Assembly: GCF_008838325.1 (NCBI RefSeq)
Contig: NZ_CP042829.1
Coordinates: forward strand, 2,170,001 to 2,234,000
Direction: 5' to 3'
Origin: Tepidiforma bonchosmolovskayae
GTDB lineage: Bacteria > Chloroflexota > Dehalococcoidia > Tepidiformales > Tepidiformaceae
DNA length: 64,000 nucleotides
Both the position numbers and the translations under genes were made by a program. Positions 16,784-25,635 of the stretch are shown one piece after another. Each line of letters opens with the position of its first letter. The first letter of the stretch is position 1. The notes beneath the pieces are model-generated. The model ran no database searches. It saw only the letters and a list, made by a program, of their open reading frames with translations, and had not been told where the DNA came from.

Positions 16784-18133
16784 TCAGGGCGAGGTCTGCC
16801 CGCGCTCCTTTCGCTCGAACGGCTTCGCCGGGACGCCCCGCACGCTCACCCCTGCCGGCACATCGCGTGTGACTACCGCGCCCGTTGCAGTGAACGCCCC
16901 GTCCCCCACCGTCACGGGCGCAATCAGCATCGTGTCCGAGCCGATGAACACTCCCCGCCCGATGGTCGTCCGGTGCTTGGCAACTCCGTCGTAATTGCAG
17001 GTGATCGTCCCGGCTCCGATGTTCGTGCCGTCGCCCACCTCGGCATCGCCGAGATAGCTGAAGTGGTGCATCTTCACCCCGCGGCCCAGCCGCGAATTCT
17101 TCACCTCGGCGTAGTTCCGAACCTCGCAGTCGTCACCGATGACCGCGCCCCCGCGGATGTGCGCAAACGGCCCCACGGTGCACCGCTCGCCGATGGCCGA
17201 ATCCTCCACCACCGACGCCTCAACCCGCGTGCCGCGGCCGACCTGCGCATTGCGAAGCGTCGTATTCGGGCCGATGACGGCGCCCTCTGCAACGGCGCTC
17301 CTCCCCTCGATACGGCTCCCCGCCAGCACCGTCACGTCCTGCCCGAGCTCCGCCTCCGCGCCGATGAACGTCGTCGCAGGGTCTTCGACCGTCACCCCGG
17401 CCAGCATGTGCCGTTCCAGGATCCGCCGCCGGAGCACTGCCTCCGCCTCCGCCAGCTTGACGCGGTCGTCCACCCCGAGCGCCTCTGCTGCAGGGATCTC
17501 CACCGTGGCTGCAGGCCGGCCCTCATCTGCCGCCATGGCCACCAGGTGCGTCAGGTAGTACTCCCCCTTCGCGCTGAGCGGAATCTCCGCCAGGCGCAAC
17601 CAGAGCCACGCGGCATCGAACACGTACTGCCCTGCGTTGATCTCGGCCGGGCCCTCCGGGCCTTCGTACTCCGCAGCCTCCACGACCGCCGCCGCGCCGC
17701 CGGCGTCGCGGACCACCCGGCCAAGCCGGCCCGGCTGCTCCACACGGCAGGTCGCGAACGCCAGCAGCCTGCCCTCTGCCGCTGCCGCCAGCCGCGCCAG
17801 CGACTCGCCGGTAATAAGCGGCGCGTCGCCGTTCAGCACCACGACGCGGTCGCACCCCGCGAGCGCGCCCTCGCACCGCCGCACCGCACCCGCCGTTCCA
17901 TCCAGGGTCTCCTGCCGCACGAACATGGCCCCTGCGTCCGCCAGCGCGGCCTCCACCAGCTCTGCACCGTGCCCGGTGACCACCACAATCCGGGCCGGCT
18001 TCAGCGTCTTCGCCGCCGCCACGACGTGCCGCACCATCGGCACGCCGCACACCGGGTGGAGCACCTTCGGGAGCCGCGACCGCATCCGCGTGCCCAGGCC
18101 CGCGGCCAGCACCACCACACCGGTCCCGCTCAC
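16784..18133 (-). CDS. glmU: Bifunctional GlmU (uridylyltransferase / glucosamine-1-phosphate acetyltransferase)
   Basis: A 449-residue GlmU making UDP-N-acetylglucosamine for peptidoglycan and lipopolysaccharide-type polymers. The nucleotidyltransferase half opens with VVLAAGLGTRMRSRLPKVLH, and LNGDAPLI is its metal-binding region. The C-terminal half (~240 on) is a left-handed beta helix of hexapeptide repeats ending in the acetyl-CoA region NIGAGTITCNYDGVAKHRTTIG. Length is standard. It starts at a GTG after GAGG and has a promoter 117 bp upstream with an inverted repeat at its start site. Confidence 0.97.
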   Translation of the reverse strand: MSGTGVVVLAAGLGTRMRSRLPKVLHPVCGVPMVRHVVAAAKTLKPARIVVVTGHGAELVEAALADAGAMFVRQETLDGTAGAVRRCEGALAGCDRVVVLNGDAPLITGESLARLAAAAEGRLLAFATCRVEQPGRLGRVVRDAGGAAAVVEAAEYEGPEGPAEINAGQYVFDAAWLWLRLAEIPLSAKGEYYLTHLVAMAADEGRPAATVEIPAAEALGVDDRVKLAEAEAVLRRRILERHMLAGVTVEDPATTFIGAEAELGQDVTVLAGSRIEGRSAVAEGAVIGPNTTLRNAQVGRGTRVEASVVEDSAIGERCTVGPFAHIRGGAVIGDDCEVRNYAEVKNSRLGRGVKMHHFSYLGDAEVGDGTNIGAGTITCNYDGVAKHRTTIGRGVFIGSDTMLIAPVTVGDGAFTATGAVVTRDVPAGVSVRGVPAKPFERKERGQTSP

Positions 18134-18223
18134 AGCCCGGCCTCGCGGGAAAAACGAACTCCGGCAGGGCCTGCTGCGGCCCCCGGACTCAACGTACTGG
18201 AAGGTTCAGATGAGGCGCACATA

Positions 18224-18244
18224 ACGGACGGATATCCCGTCCGT
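18224..18244. promoter_or_regulatory. Perfect 8-bp inverted repeat at the glmU transcription start
   Basis: The arms ACGGACGG (18224-18231) and CCGTCCGT (18237-18244) flank a 5-nt loop. The repeat begins at the predicted +1 of the glmU promoter, so it is either an operator overlapping the start site or a hairpin at the extreme 5' end of the glmU mRNA. No T-run follows in either direction, which argues against a terminator. Confidence 0.55.
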
Positions 18245-18249
18245 CTTCC

Positions 18250-18279
18250 ATCCTAGGAATCCCCGCGATCGGGTGTCAA
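18250..18279 (-). promoter_or_regulatory. Promoter of glmU
   Basis: A consensus TTGACA (18274-18279, minus strand) and TAGGAT (18250-18255) are separated by 18 bp. Initiation near 18243 gives a 110-nt leader before the GTG at 18133. Confidence 0.65.
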
Positions 18280-18296
18280 CCGCTCCGCCCGCGCCC

Positions 18297-18326
18297 TCGA
18301 CACGCCCCGCGCCCCGCCCATAGGAT
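18297..18326 (+). promoter_or_regulatory. Promoter of alaS, near-leaderless
   Basis: TCGACA (18297-18302) and TAGGAT (18321-18326) are 18 bp apart. Initiation near 18333 would leave about 7 nt before the ATG at 18340. The -10 box overlaps the alternative ATG at 18325, so the start at 18340 is preferred. The promoter diverges from that of glmU. Confidence 0.5.
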
Positions 18327-18339
18327 GCCACCAACGACC

Positions 18340-21036
18340 ATGAGCAACCCGCCGCGCACCTCCGACGAAATCCGCGACGCCTTTATTTCGTTCTTCAAAG
18401 AACGCGGACACGTCCTGCTGCCGCCCTGGCCGCTCGTCCCCATCGGCGACCCAACCTCCATGTTCACCTCGGCCGGCATGCAGCAGTTCAAGCCCCAGTT
18501 CATGGGCGAAGAACCCCCGGCCGCGCCCCGCGTCGTTACCGTCCAGCGCTGCTTCCGCACCACCGACATCGAAGAGGTCGGCGACCTCAGCCACCTCACC
18601 GCCTTCGAAATGCTCGGCAATTTCAGCTTCGGCGACTATTTCAAGCGCGAAGCCATCCGCTGGGCGTGGGAACTCCTGACTGACGTCTACCGGCTCGACC
18701 CCTCCCGCCTGCACGCCACCATCTACCTCGACGATGACGACAGCTACGGCTTCTGGCGCGAAGTCGGCCTCCCCGACGACCACATCCACCGGCGCGACGA
18801 AGACCTCAACTACTGGTTCTCGTTCCCGAAGGACACCCCCGGCGCCAGCGGCCCCTGCGGCCCCGACAGCGAGATCTACTACGACCTCGACCCCTCCCGC
18901 GACCCGGCCGAGGCCCGGCTCTACACCGGTCCCGACGGCCGCCCGGCCGGCGTCGGCTACAGCGACCGGTTCCTCGAAATCTGGAACCTCGTCTTCATGC
19001 AGCTCTACCAGCACCCCGACGGCCGCCGCACCAGCCTCCCGGCGCAGAACATCGATACCGGCAGCGGGCTCGAGCGCGTCGCCATGGTCCTCCAGGGCAA
19101 GCGCTCCGTCTTCGAAACCGACATCTTCCTGCCCATCCTCGCCGAGGCCCAGGCCGTCGTCGGTGTTGACTACCTCGGCGGCGCCGCCACCGAGCTCCAG
19201 GCCTACGCCATCCGCGCCATGGCCGAACATTGCCGCGCCGCCACTCTCCTCATCGGCGACGGCGTCGTCCCAAGCAACGAAGGACGCGGCTACGTCCTCC
19301 GCCGCGTCATCCGCCGGGCGATCTACTTCGCCCGCAAGGTCGGCGTCAGGGAGCCGTTCACCCACCGCCTGGCCGCTGCCGCCATCGGCCGGCTCGGCGG
19401 CTATTACCCCCACCTCGTCGAGAACCAGGCCTTCATCCAGCGGGCCCTCTCGGCCGAGGAGGAGCGGTTCACCCGCACCCTCGAGGCCGGCACGCACCGG
19501 CTCGAAGACCTCCTCGAACGCCTCCGCGCCGCCGGCGCGTCCACCATCCCCGGCGACGAGGCCTTCACCCTTTACGATACCTTCGGCCTCCCCGTCGAAC
19601 TCACGCGCGAAATCGCTGCCGCCGAAGGGTTCGACCTCGACGACGCCGGCTTCCACGCCGCCCTCGAAGCCCAGCGTGCCCGCGCCCGCCAGCAGGGCGC
19701 ATTCCTGAAGGGTGAGGTCTCGCCCGTCATCCAGCAGCTCGGCGACGACCACAGCAACTTCGTCGGCTACACCCATACCGAAGCCGATGCCGCCGTGGTT
19801 GCCATCCTCCGCGGCGGTACCCTCGCCGACCTCGTCACCGAGGGCCAGGAGGCCGAGCTCGTCCTCTCCACCACGCCCTTCTACCCTGAGGGCGGCGGCC
19901 AGGTCGGCGACCGCGGGAACATCGTCACCCCCTCCGGCGTCTTCCTTGTTGAGGATACCCAGGCCTCGGGCGGCGCCATCGTCCACCGCGGCCGCGTCGT
20001 CGAGGGGGAGATCCGTGCCAGCCAGCGCGCAACCGCCACCGTCGACCTCCACTGGCGCCGGGGCGCTGCCCGCAACCACACCGGCACCCACATCCTCCAC
20101 GCTGCCCTCCGCGCCGTCCTCGGCACCCACGTCCGCCAGCAGGGCTCCCTCGTCACGCCCGACCGTCTCCGCTTCGACTTCACCCACCTCGAACAAACGC
20201 CCCGCGAAGCCCTCGCCGAGGTCCAGCAGCTCGCCAACGAAAAGGTCCGCCACGACCTCGAGGTCCAGTGGCGGACCACCGGGTACCGCCAGGCGATCGA
20301 AGCCGGCGCCCTCGCCTTCTTTGGCGACAAATACGGCAGCGAGGTCCGCGTCGTCGAAATCCGCGAAAACAGCCACGTCTTCAGCGCCGAACTCTGCGGC
20401 GGCACCCACGTCCACCACACCGGCCAGATCGGCTTCATCCACATCATCCGCGAGGGCGCCGTCGCCGCCGGCACCCGCCGTATCGAAGCCGTCACCGGCC
20501 GCGCCGCCGAGACCTACCTCCTCGAGCAGCAGGACCGTCTCCTTCGCATCGCCGAGCGTCTCAATACCTCGCCGGCCGAGGTCGAAGACCGGATCGACGC
20601 CCTCCAGTCCGAACTCGAGCGCCTCCGCAAACAGGCCGAGCAGCTCGCCCGCGTCCAGGCCGCGGCCCTCGCCGAGGGCCTCGTCGCCGGCGCCGAGCGC
20701 GTCGGCGAGGCAGCCCTCGTCGTCGCCCGGGTCGACGCCCTCTCCCAGGACGTCCTCCGCGACGTCGCCGACCGCCTTCGCGGCCGGCTCAAGTCCGCCC
20801 TCGTCATCCTCGCCGCCGACATCGAAGGCCGCCCGGCCTTCCTCGCCGCCGCAACGCCCGACCTCGTCGCCCGCGGGGTCCATGCCGGCACCATCATCCG
20901 CGCCGTCGCCCAGGCTGCCGGCGGCGGCGGCGGCGGTCGCCCCGACCTCGCCCAGGCCGGCGCCAAAGACCCGTCCCGCATCGACGCCGCCCTCGCCGAG
21001 GGGCGGCGGCTCGGACTGGAGGCGCTCTCCGGCTAG
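18340..21036 (+). CDS. alaS: Alanyl-tRNA synthetase
   Basis: An 898-residue AlaRS. The class II aminoacylation domain is at the N-terminus (TSDEIRDAFISFFKERGH, MFTSAGMQQFKPQF, MLGNFSFGDYFK). The tRNA-recognition region follows, then the editing domain with the zinc ligands HTGTH (about residue 580) and CGGTH plus HH (about 686). A C-Ala oligomerisation domain with a glycine-rich GGGGGGRPDLAQAG stretch closes it. Start: the ATG at 18340 gives MSNPPRTSDEIRD, of usual spacing to the catalytic core; an ATG five codons upstream is the alternative. The downstream membrane protein gene begins about 22 bp later. Confidence 0.98.
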   Translation: MSNPPRTSDEIRDAFISFFKERGHVLLPPWPLVPIGDPTSMFTSAGMQQFKPQFMGEEPPAAPRVVTVQRCFRTTDIEEVGDLSHLTAFEMLGNFSFGDYFKREAIRWAWELLTDVYRLDPSRLHATIYLDDDDSYGFWREVGLPDDHIHRRDEDLNYWFSFPKDTPGASGPCGPDSEIYYDLDPSRDPAEARLYTGPDGRPAGVGYSDRFLEIWNLVFMQLYQHPDGRRTSLPAQNIDTGSGLERVAMVLQGKRSVFETDIFLPILAEAQAVVGVDYLGGAATELQAYAIRAMAEHCRAATLLIGDGVVPSNEGRGYVLRRVIRRAIYFARKVGVREPFTHRLAAAAIGRLGGYYPHLVENQAFIQRALSAEEERFTRTLEAGTHRLEDLLERLRAAGASTIPGDEAFTLYDTFGLPVELTREIAAAEGFDLDDAGFHAALEAQRARARQQGAFLKGEVSPVIQQLGDDHSNFVGYTHTEADAAVVAILRGGTLADLVTEGQEAELVLSTTPFYPEGGGQVGDRGNIVTPSGVFLVEDTQASGGAIVHRGRVVEGEIRASQRATATVDLHWRRGAARNHTGTHILHAALRAVLGTHVRQQGSLVTPDRLRFDFTHLEQTPREALAEVQQLANEKVRHDLEVQWRTTGYRQAIEAGALAFFGDKYGSEVRVVEIRENSHVFSAELCGGTHVHHTGQIGFIHIIREGAVAAGTRRIEAVTGRAAETYLLEQQDRLLRIAERLNTSPAEVEDRIDALQSELERLRKQAEQLARVQAAALAEGLVAGAERVGEAALVVARVDALSQDVLRDVADRLRGRLKSALVILAADIEGRPAFLAAATPDLVARGVHAGTIIRAVAQAAGGGGGGRPDLAQAGAKDPSRIDAALAEGRRLGLEALSG

Positions 21037-21058
21037 CAGCCCGCCGGCGCCCCAACCC

Positions 21059-22601
21059 ATGGAGGCCGAACGCTGACGAACGCACCACCCCGCAGGACGT
21101 CCCGCCAGCTGAACCGGCAGAAAGCCTTGCCTCCGTCGTCCTGGTCGACCGGACGGAAGATATCGCCGCAATCTGCGGCCGCCTCGATACCGCACCGACC
21201 TGGGCGGTCGTCATCCACGCCCCCGACGGAAACCGCCAGCTCGCCACCGAACTCGGCATGCGCCGTCTCCTCCGCCACGCCGAGGAGACCGGCCGCGTCG
21301 TCGCCGTCGCTACCCGCTCCCGCGCCCTCGCCGACCGCGCCCGCGAGGCCGGTCTCCCGGTCGCCCGCCGCCCGCACCAGGTCCGCTGGGACGCCGCCGG
21401 CCGGTATGTCGTCCGCCTGGGCCCGGTGTCGTTCATCGCCCCCGCTATCGGGCGGTTCGTCCAGGTGGCCATCATCGCCGGCATCGCCGCACTGGCCCTC
21501 TTCCTGGCCCTCTTCCTCGCCCCATCCGCCACCGTCGTCGCCTATCCCCCGACAGAGACGCTCGCCGAGACGGTCACCATCACCGCGGTCCGCGACCTCG
21601 CCGCCCCCGACTACGGCGCCCGACGCCTGCCCGCTGTTGCCGTCTCGGCATCGCGCTCCTACACGCTCGCCGTCCCCGCTACGGGCACCGTCCGCGTCGG
21701 GGTCGGGTACGCCCGCGCAAACGTGACCATCACCAACCCCACCTCCGCCGATGTCGTCGTCACTGCCGGGACCGTCCTCCTCGCCGGTCCCGATTTCCTC
21801 GACTTTGAACTCGAAGCCGACGTCACGGTGCCGCGCAACGGCACGGCCTCCGCGGCCGTAATCGCCCGTCAGCCCGGCGAGCGGTACAACCTCCCCGCGG
21901 GCTCCATCACCGGCTGGTTCGACGAACGCTACCGCTTCCTCGGCGTGACCAACCCCGCGCCCGCTGCCGGCGGCACCAGCGAACCCCGCCCCGCGCCCTC
22001 TGAAGCCGACGTCATCGCCATCCGCCAGCTCGCTGCGAGCCTCGCCGATTCCGACGCCGTCCGCGAGGACCTCGCCGCCGCCCGCCCCCGCGACGCCGTG
22101 TTCCTGCGCACCGCATCCGCCTCGGCGAAGCTCGGCACGCCGCGCCCCGCCATCGGCACGCCGTCCCCGGTCCTCCTCCTCGACGTCACCGTCGAAGTCA
22201 CCGCGCTGGCGGTAACCGAGCCGGTCCTCCGCGAGCTGGCCGTGCGTGCCCTTGTGCCCCCCGGCTCCCGCGGCGAGCTCCTCGCCGAAACCGTCCGCGC
22301 CAGCGAAACGGGCGCCGCCACGTACGACGCCGGGGCGGAAGCCTTCACCACCAGCCTCCGCCTCTCCGCCGAGTTCGCCCGCGGCGTCACCGCAGCCGAT
22401 GTTGAAGCCGCCGTCAAAGGGAAGCGCCCCTCCGAGGCGCGTTCGACCCTCCGCGAGCGGTATGCTATCGATGAAGCCGACGTGCGCGTCGTCCCCGGCT
22501 GGGCGCCGTTTCTGCCCCGCTTCGGGATGCGGCTGGATGTCCGCCTCGCCTCCCGCGCGGAGCCGCCCGCCGCCGGCACACCTCCAGCGACTCGCGAATG
22601 A
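21059..22601 (+). CDS. Baseplate-J-like single-pass membrane protein, start apparently frameshifted
   Basis: An ORF of about 500 codons ending at 22601, resembling the 'baseplate J/gp47-like' cell-envelope proteins common in Chloroflexota and Firmicutes. A cytoplasmic alpha/beta domain (LVDRTEDIAAICGRLDTAPT, VVIHAPDGNRQL) comes first. One membrane segment (VQVAIIAGIAALALFLALFLA) follows, then an outside beta-rich part with PQ- and Ala-rich linkers. No ATG, GTG or TTG exists in this frame upstream; the only start-like codon is a CTG at 21141, inside the first beta strand. An ATG at 21059 runs five codons (MEAER) to a TGA, and removing one base there fuses it to DERTTPQDV. So an indel (real, or a sequencing error) is likely. 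It overlaps ruvX by 4 bp. Function unknown. Confidence 0.6.
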
Positions 22602-23035
22602 ACCACCAGCACTCCGCGGCCCGCAGCCGCATCCTCGCACTCGACCCCGGCGAAGCCCGCATCGGTGTCGCCATCTCCGATGACCTCGGCATGTTCGCCC
22701 ACCCGCGCCCGGCCATCGCCGGGCGCGACCGGCGCGCCGCCCTCCGGGCAATCGCCAGCCTCGTCGACGCCGAACAGGTCAGCGAAGTCGTCGTCGGGCT
22801 GCCCGTCTCCCTGTCGGGCGAGCATGGCCCGCAGGCCCGCGCCGTCGAAGCCTTCGTCGCTGACCTCCGCGCGGCCGTCCGTGTCCCGGTCCGCACCGCC
22901 GACGAGCGGCTCACCTCGGCGCAGGCCGCCCGCCAGGCCCCCGCTGCCGCCCGCCGCCGCGACGGCACGCTCGACTCGCTCGCCGCCGCCCTCCTCCTCC
23001 AGTCCCTGCTCGACGCCCGCCGGGGTGGAGCATGA
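22598..23035 (+). CDS. ruvX: Putative Holliday junction resolvase / pre-16S rRNA nuclease
   Basis: A 145-residue YqgF/RuvX RNase H-fold protein. The catalytic Asp is in ILALDPGEARIGVAISDD (about residues 14-31), the Glu in VVVGLPVSLSG...EHG, and the later Asp in the C-terminal DSLAAALLLQSLLD. In E. coli this protein trims the 5' end of pre-16S rRNA. ATGA overlap with the preceding gene and a 4-bp overlap with mltG give a tight operon; the alaS-ruvX-mltG-aroE order is widespread. Confidence 0.92.
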   Translation: MNHQHSAARSRILALDPGEARIGVAISDDLGMFAHPRPAIAGRDRRAALRAIASLVDAEQVSEVVVGLPVSLSGEHGPQARAVEAFVADLRAAVRVPVRTADERLTSAQAARQAPAAARRRDGTLDSLAAALLLQSLLDARRGGA

Positions 23036-24123
23036 CGAAGGCTCCTGTGACCCCCTTCGCCGCCGCAGGCATCGGCGTGGTCGTCCTCATGGCGCTCCTC
23101 GCCGCGTGGGGCATCGCCGGCACCCCGGCCTCGGTCCGCGGCGGCCTTCCCGCCGCCGGCGCACCGCCGGCTCCGGCATCCACGGCCACCGTCCCGTTCA
23201 CGCTCGAGCGCGGCGCCTCCGCCGGCGATGTCGGCCGGCGCCTCGAAGAGCTCGGCGTCATCCGCTCTGCCCGCCAGTTCGAAATGCTGGCCCGCCTCAT
23301 GGGCGTGCAGGGCCTCCTCAGCGCCGGTGATTACCTCCTGCCCGGGCGGGCGAGCGCCCTCTCCGTCATCCAGCTGCTCACCGTCAGGGAGGCCGTGCCC
23401 GTCCTCCGCGTCACCTTCCCGGAGGGGCTCCGGATCGAGGAGATGGCCGTCATCGCCGAGCAGGCCGGCTTCGGCCCGCGGGACGAATTCCTTGCTGCGG
23501 CAGCCCGCGCCCGGCTCCCGGCCGGGCTCGCCGAGTACCTGCCTGAGGGCGCCACGCTCCAGGGCTACCTCTTCCCCGACACCTACATCATGCCGGTCGG
23601 CTCGACCATGGATGACCTCGTCGCCTACATGATCCGCACCCTCGACGAGCGCTTCACCCCCGAGCTGCGCGCCGCTGCCGCTGCGCGCGGCCTCAACCCG
23701 CACCAGGCCCTGACCCTCGCGTCGATTGTCGAGCGCGAGGCCGTCATTCCCGAGGAGCGGCCGCTCATCGCCGGCGTCTTCTACAACCGCCTCGCCGCTG
23801 GCGACCGGCTCGGCGCCGACCCGACCGTCCAGTTCGCCGTCGCCCAGGACCCTGCCTCCGTCCGCCAGTACGGCTGGTGGAAAAAAGAGCTCACGATCAT
23901 CGACCTCGAGAACCCCTCGCCCTACAACACTCGCCTCTTCCCCGGCCTCCCGCCCGGCCCCATCGCCTGCCCCGGCCTCGCCTCGATCGAAGCCGTCGCC
24001 CGCCCGGCAGCAACCGACTACTACTACTTCGTCGCCGACGCGAAGAAGGGCGACGGTTCCCACGTGTTCGCGGTCACCTTCGCCGAGCACGAGCGGAACA
24101 TCGCGCTCTACGGAGCCCCATGA
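23032..24123 (+). CDS. mltG: Endolytic murein transglycosylase (YceG-like)
   Basis: A 363-residue MltG, a membrane-bound lytic transglycosylase thought to terminate nascent glycan strands. A single N-terminal membrane anchor (PFAAAGIGVVVLMALLAAWG, residues 5-24) precedes a LysM-like segment (~55-120) and the catalytic YceG domain with GYLFPDTYIMPVGSTMDD, LTLASIVEREAVIPEE (catalytic Glu in the E-R-E-A run) and NTRLFPGLPPGPIACPGLAS. The start at 23032 overlaps ruvX. Confidence 0.95.
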   Translation: MTKAPVTPFAAAGIGVVVLMALLAAWGIAGTPASVRGGLPAAGAPPAPASTATVPFTLERGASAGDVGRRLEELGVIRSARQFEMLARLMGVQGLLSAGDYLLPGRASALSVIQLLTVREAVPVLRVTFPEGLRIEEMAVIAEQAGFGPRDEFLAAAARARLPAGLAEYLPEGATLQGYLFPDTYIMPVGSTMDDLVAYMIRTLDERFTPELRAAAAARGLNPHQALTLASIVEREAVIPEERPLIAGVFYNRLAAGDRLGADPTVQFAVAQDPASVRQYGWWKKELTIIDLENPSPYNTRLFPGLPPGPIACPGLASIEAVARPAATDYYYFVADAKKGDGSHVFAVTFAEHERNIALYGAP

Positions 24124-24962
24124 GCCGCCACGTCGGCATCATCGGCCACCCCGTCGGGCACTCCCTTTCGCCCGCCTTCCAGTCCGCGGCGTTCGCCCAC
24201 TGCGGCCTCGATGTTGTCTACGAGCGATGGGACACGCCGCTCGCCGACCTCCCCGGGCGCGTCGCCGCACTCCGCGCCCCCGACGTCCTCGGCGCCAACG
24301 TAACCGTACCCCACAAGGAGGCGGTCATCCCCCTCCTCGACGAAGTCGGCGGCCAGGCTGCCCGGGCCGGCGCCGTCAACACCATCGTCAACCGCGACGG
24401 CCGCCTCTTCGGCTTCAACACCGATGGACCCGGGTTCGTGGCCGCCCTCCGCCAGGAGGCCCTCGTCGAACCCGGCGGCCGCTCCTTCCTGCTCCTCGGC
24501 GCCGGCGGCGCCGCACGGGGCATTGCCCTCGCCCTCATCGATGCCCGCGCCGCCCGGGTCGATATCTGGAACCGCACGCCCGCCCGCGCCGCTGACCTCG
24601 CGGCTGACCTCGGCCCTCCCGCCCGCGCCCTCGCAGACCTCCCGGCCCTCGGTCTCTACGATTGTCTCGTGAACTGCACCACCATCGGCATGCGCGGCGG
24701 TCCCGCACCCGATGCCGCCCCCGCCCCGCTGGAGTCGGCGGGCCCGGACCTCCTCGTCGTCGATATCGTCTACGCCCCGCTCGAAACCCCCCTCCTTCGC
24801 GAGGCTGCGGCCCGCGGGCTTCACACGCTCGGCGGCCTCCCCATGCTCATCTACCAGGGCGCACTCGCCTTCGAACTCTGGACCGGCCTCCCGGCGCCGG
24901 TCGACGTCATGTTCGCCGCCGCCCGCAACGAACTCGCCCGCCGCGAAGGAGCTGCCCGGTGA
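24120..24962 (+). CDS. aroE: Shikimate dehydrogenase
   Basis: A 280-residue NADPH-dependent AroE reducing 3-dehydroshikimate. Substrate-binding GHPVGHSLSPAFQS (~10-23), catalytic Lys and Asp (ANVTVPHKEAVIPLLD, then FNTDGPGFVAAL), nucleotide-binding LLLGAGGAARGIALAL (~125-140) and NCTTIGMRGG are all present. The ATG overlaps the mltG stop by 4 bp, and the stop overlaps the next GTG start. Part of the alaS-ruvX-mltG-aroE-aroC-aroKB operon. Confidence 0.97.
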   Translation: MSRHVGIIGHPVGHSLSPAFQSAAFAHCGLDVVYERWDTPLADLPGRVAALRAPDVLGANVTVPHKEAVIPLLDEVGGQAARAGAVNTIVNRDGRLFGFNTDGPGFVAALRQEALVEPGGRSFLLLGAGGAARGIALALIDARAARVDIWNRTPARAADLAADLGPPARALADLPALGLYDCLVNCTTIGMRGGPAPDAAPAPLESAGPDLLVVDIVYAPLETPLLREAAARGLHTLGGLPMLIYQGALAFELWTGLPAPVDVMFAAARNELARREGAAR

Positions 24963-25633
24963 TCCTCCTCGGCATGCTCATCGTCGGCGCAATCTTTCTC
25001 GTCGTCGGCTGGGCGGTCACCACTGAGATGCTCCAGCACCGCGCCTGGCGCCGCCGCGTCGCCTCCGGCGACACCGACATCATCGCCGCCCTCATCGAAG
25101 AGGCGCTCGCGACCTGGCGCCGCGCACGCCCGCCCCGGGGCATCCCCCCGGGCACCTGGGCCGGCATCCAGTCTGCCCAGCTCATCGCCGTCGAGCCCGA
25201 CAGCGCCACCCTCACCGCCTCCGCCGAGGGCGAGTTCCGCACCGAAGGCGGCCAGCGCGTCCAGGTCGCCTCGCCCCTCGACGATGCCATCGCCATCGCC
25301 GCAAAGCTCCTCGACATGATGCTGTACGATGTCCCCAACCTGCGCCTCGGAACCGTGCGCGTCGACGTGTACACCACCTTCGCTTCTCCCGACGGCACGC
25401 TCACCCAGCGGCCGATCCTGACCGTCACGGCCGACCGCGCCGTCGCCGAGGGCCTCGCGTGGGATGCGCTCACCCCCGCCGAACTCCTCGGCCGCTTCGA
25501 TGCGCACTACATCCGCGACCCCGCCGGCCGCGCCATCCCCATCGAACTGCCGCCCGTCGCCGGCGTCCCGCCGCGCCCCGCCGCTGAGGCTGCCGCCGAA
25601 GCCGCGCCCCGGGCCGAGCACCCCACGGAGTAA
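24959..25633 (+). CDS. Membrane-anchored protein of unknown function
   Basis: A 224-residue protein between aroE and aroC, starting at a GTG that overlaps the aroE stop. Residues ~2-21 (ILLGMLIVGAIFLVVGWAVT) are one transmembrane helix; no signal cleavage site is evident. The rest is a soluble domain with beta-rich patches (IAVEPDSATLTASAEGEFRT) and a proline/alanine-rich tail. Being sandwiched in an aromatic-amino-acid operon does not prove a role in it. I recognise no family. Codon use is like its neighbours. Confidence 0.7.
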   Translation: MILLGMLIVGAIFLVVGWAVTTEMLQHRAWRRRVASGDTDIIAALIEEALATWRRARPPRGIPPGTWAGIQSAQLIAVEPDSATLTASAEGEFRTEGGQRVQVASPLDDAIAIAAKLLDMMLYDVPNLRLGTVRVDVYTTFASPDGTLTQRPILTVTADRAVAEGLAWDALTPAELLGRFDAHYIRDPAGRAIPIELPPVAGVPPRPAAEAAAEAAPRAEHPTE

Positions 25634-25635
25634 CC

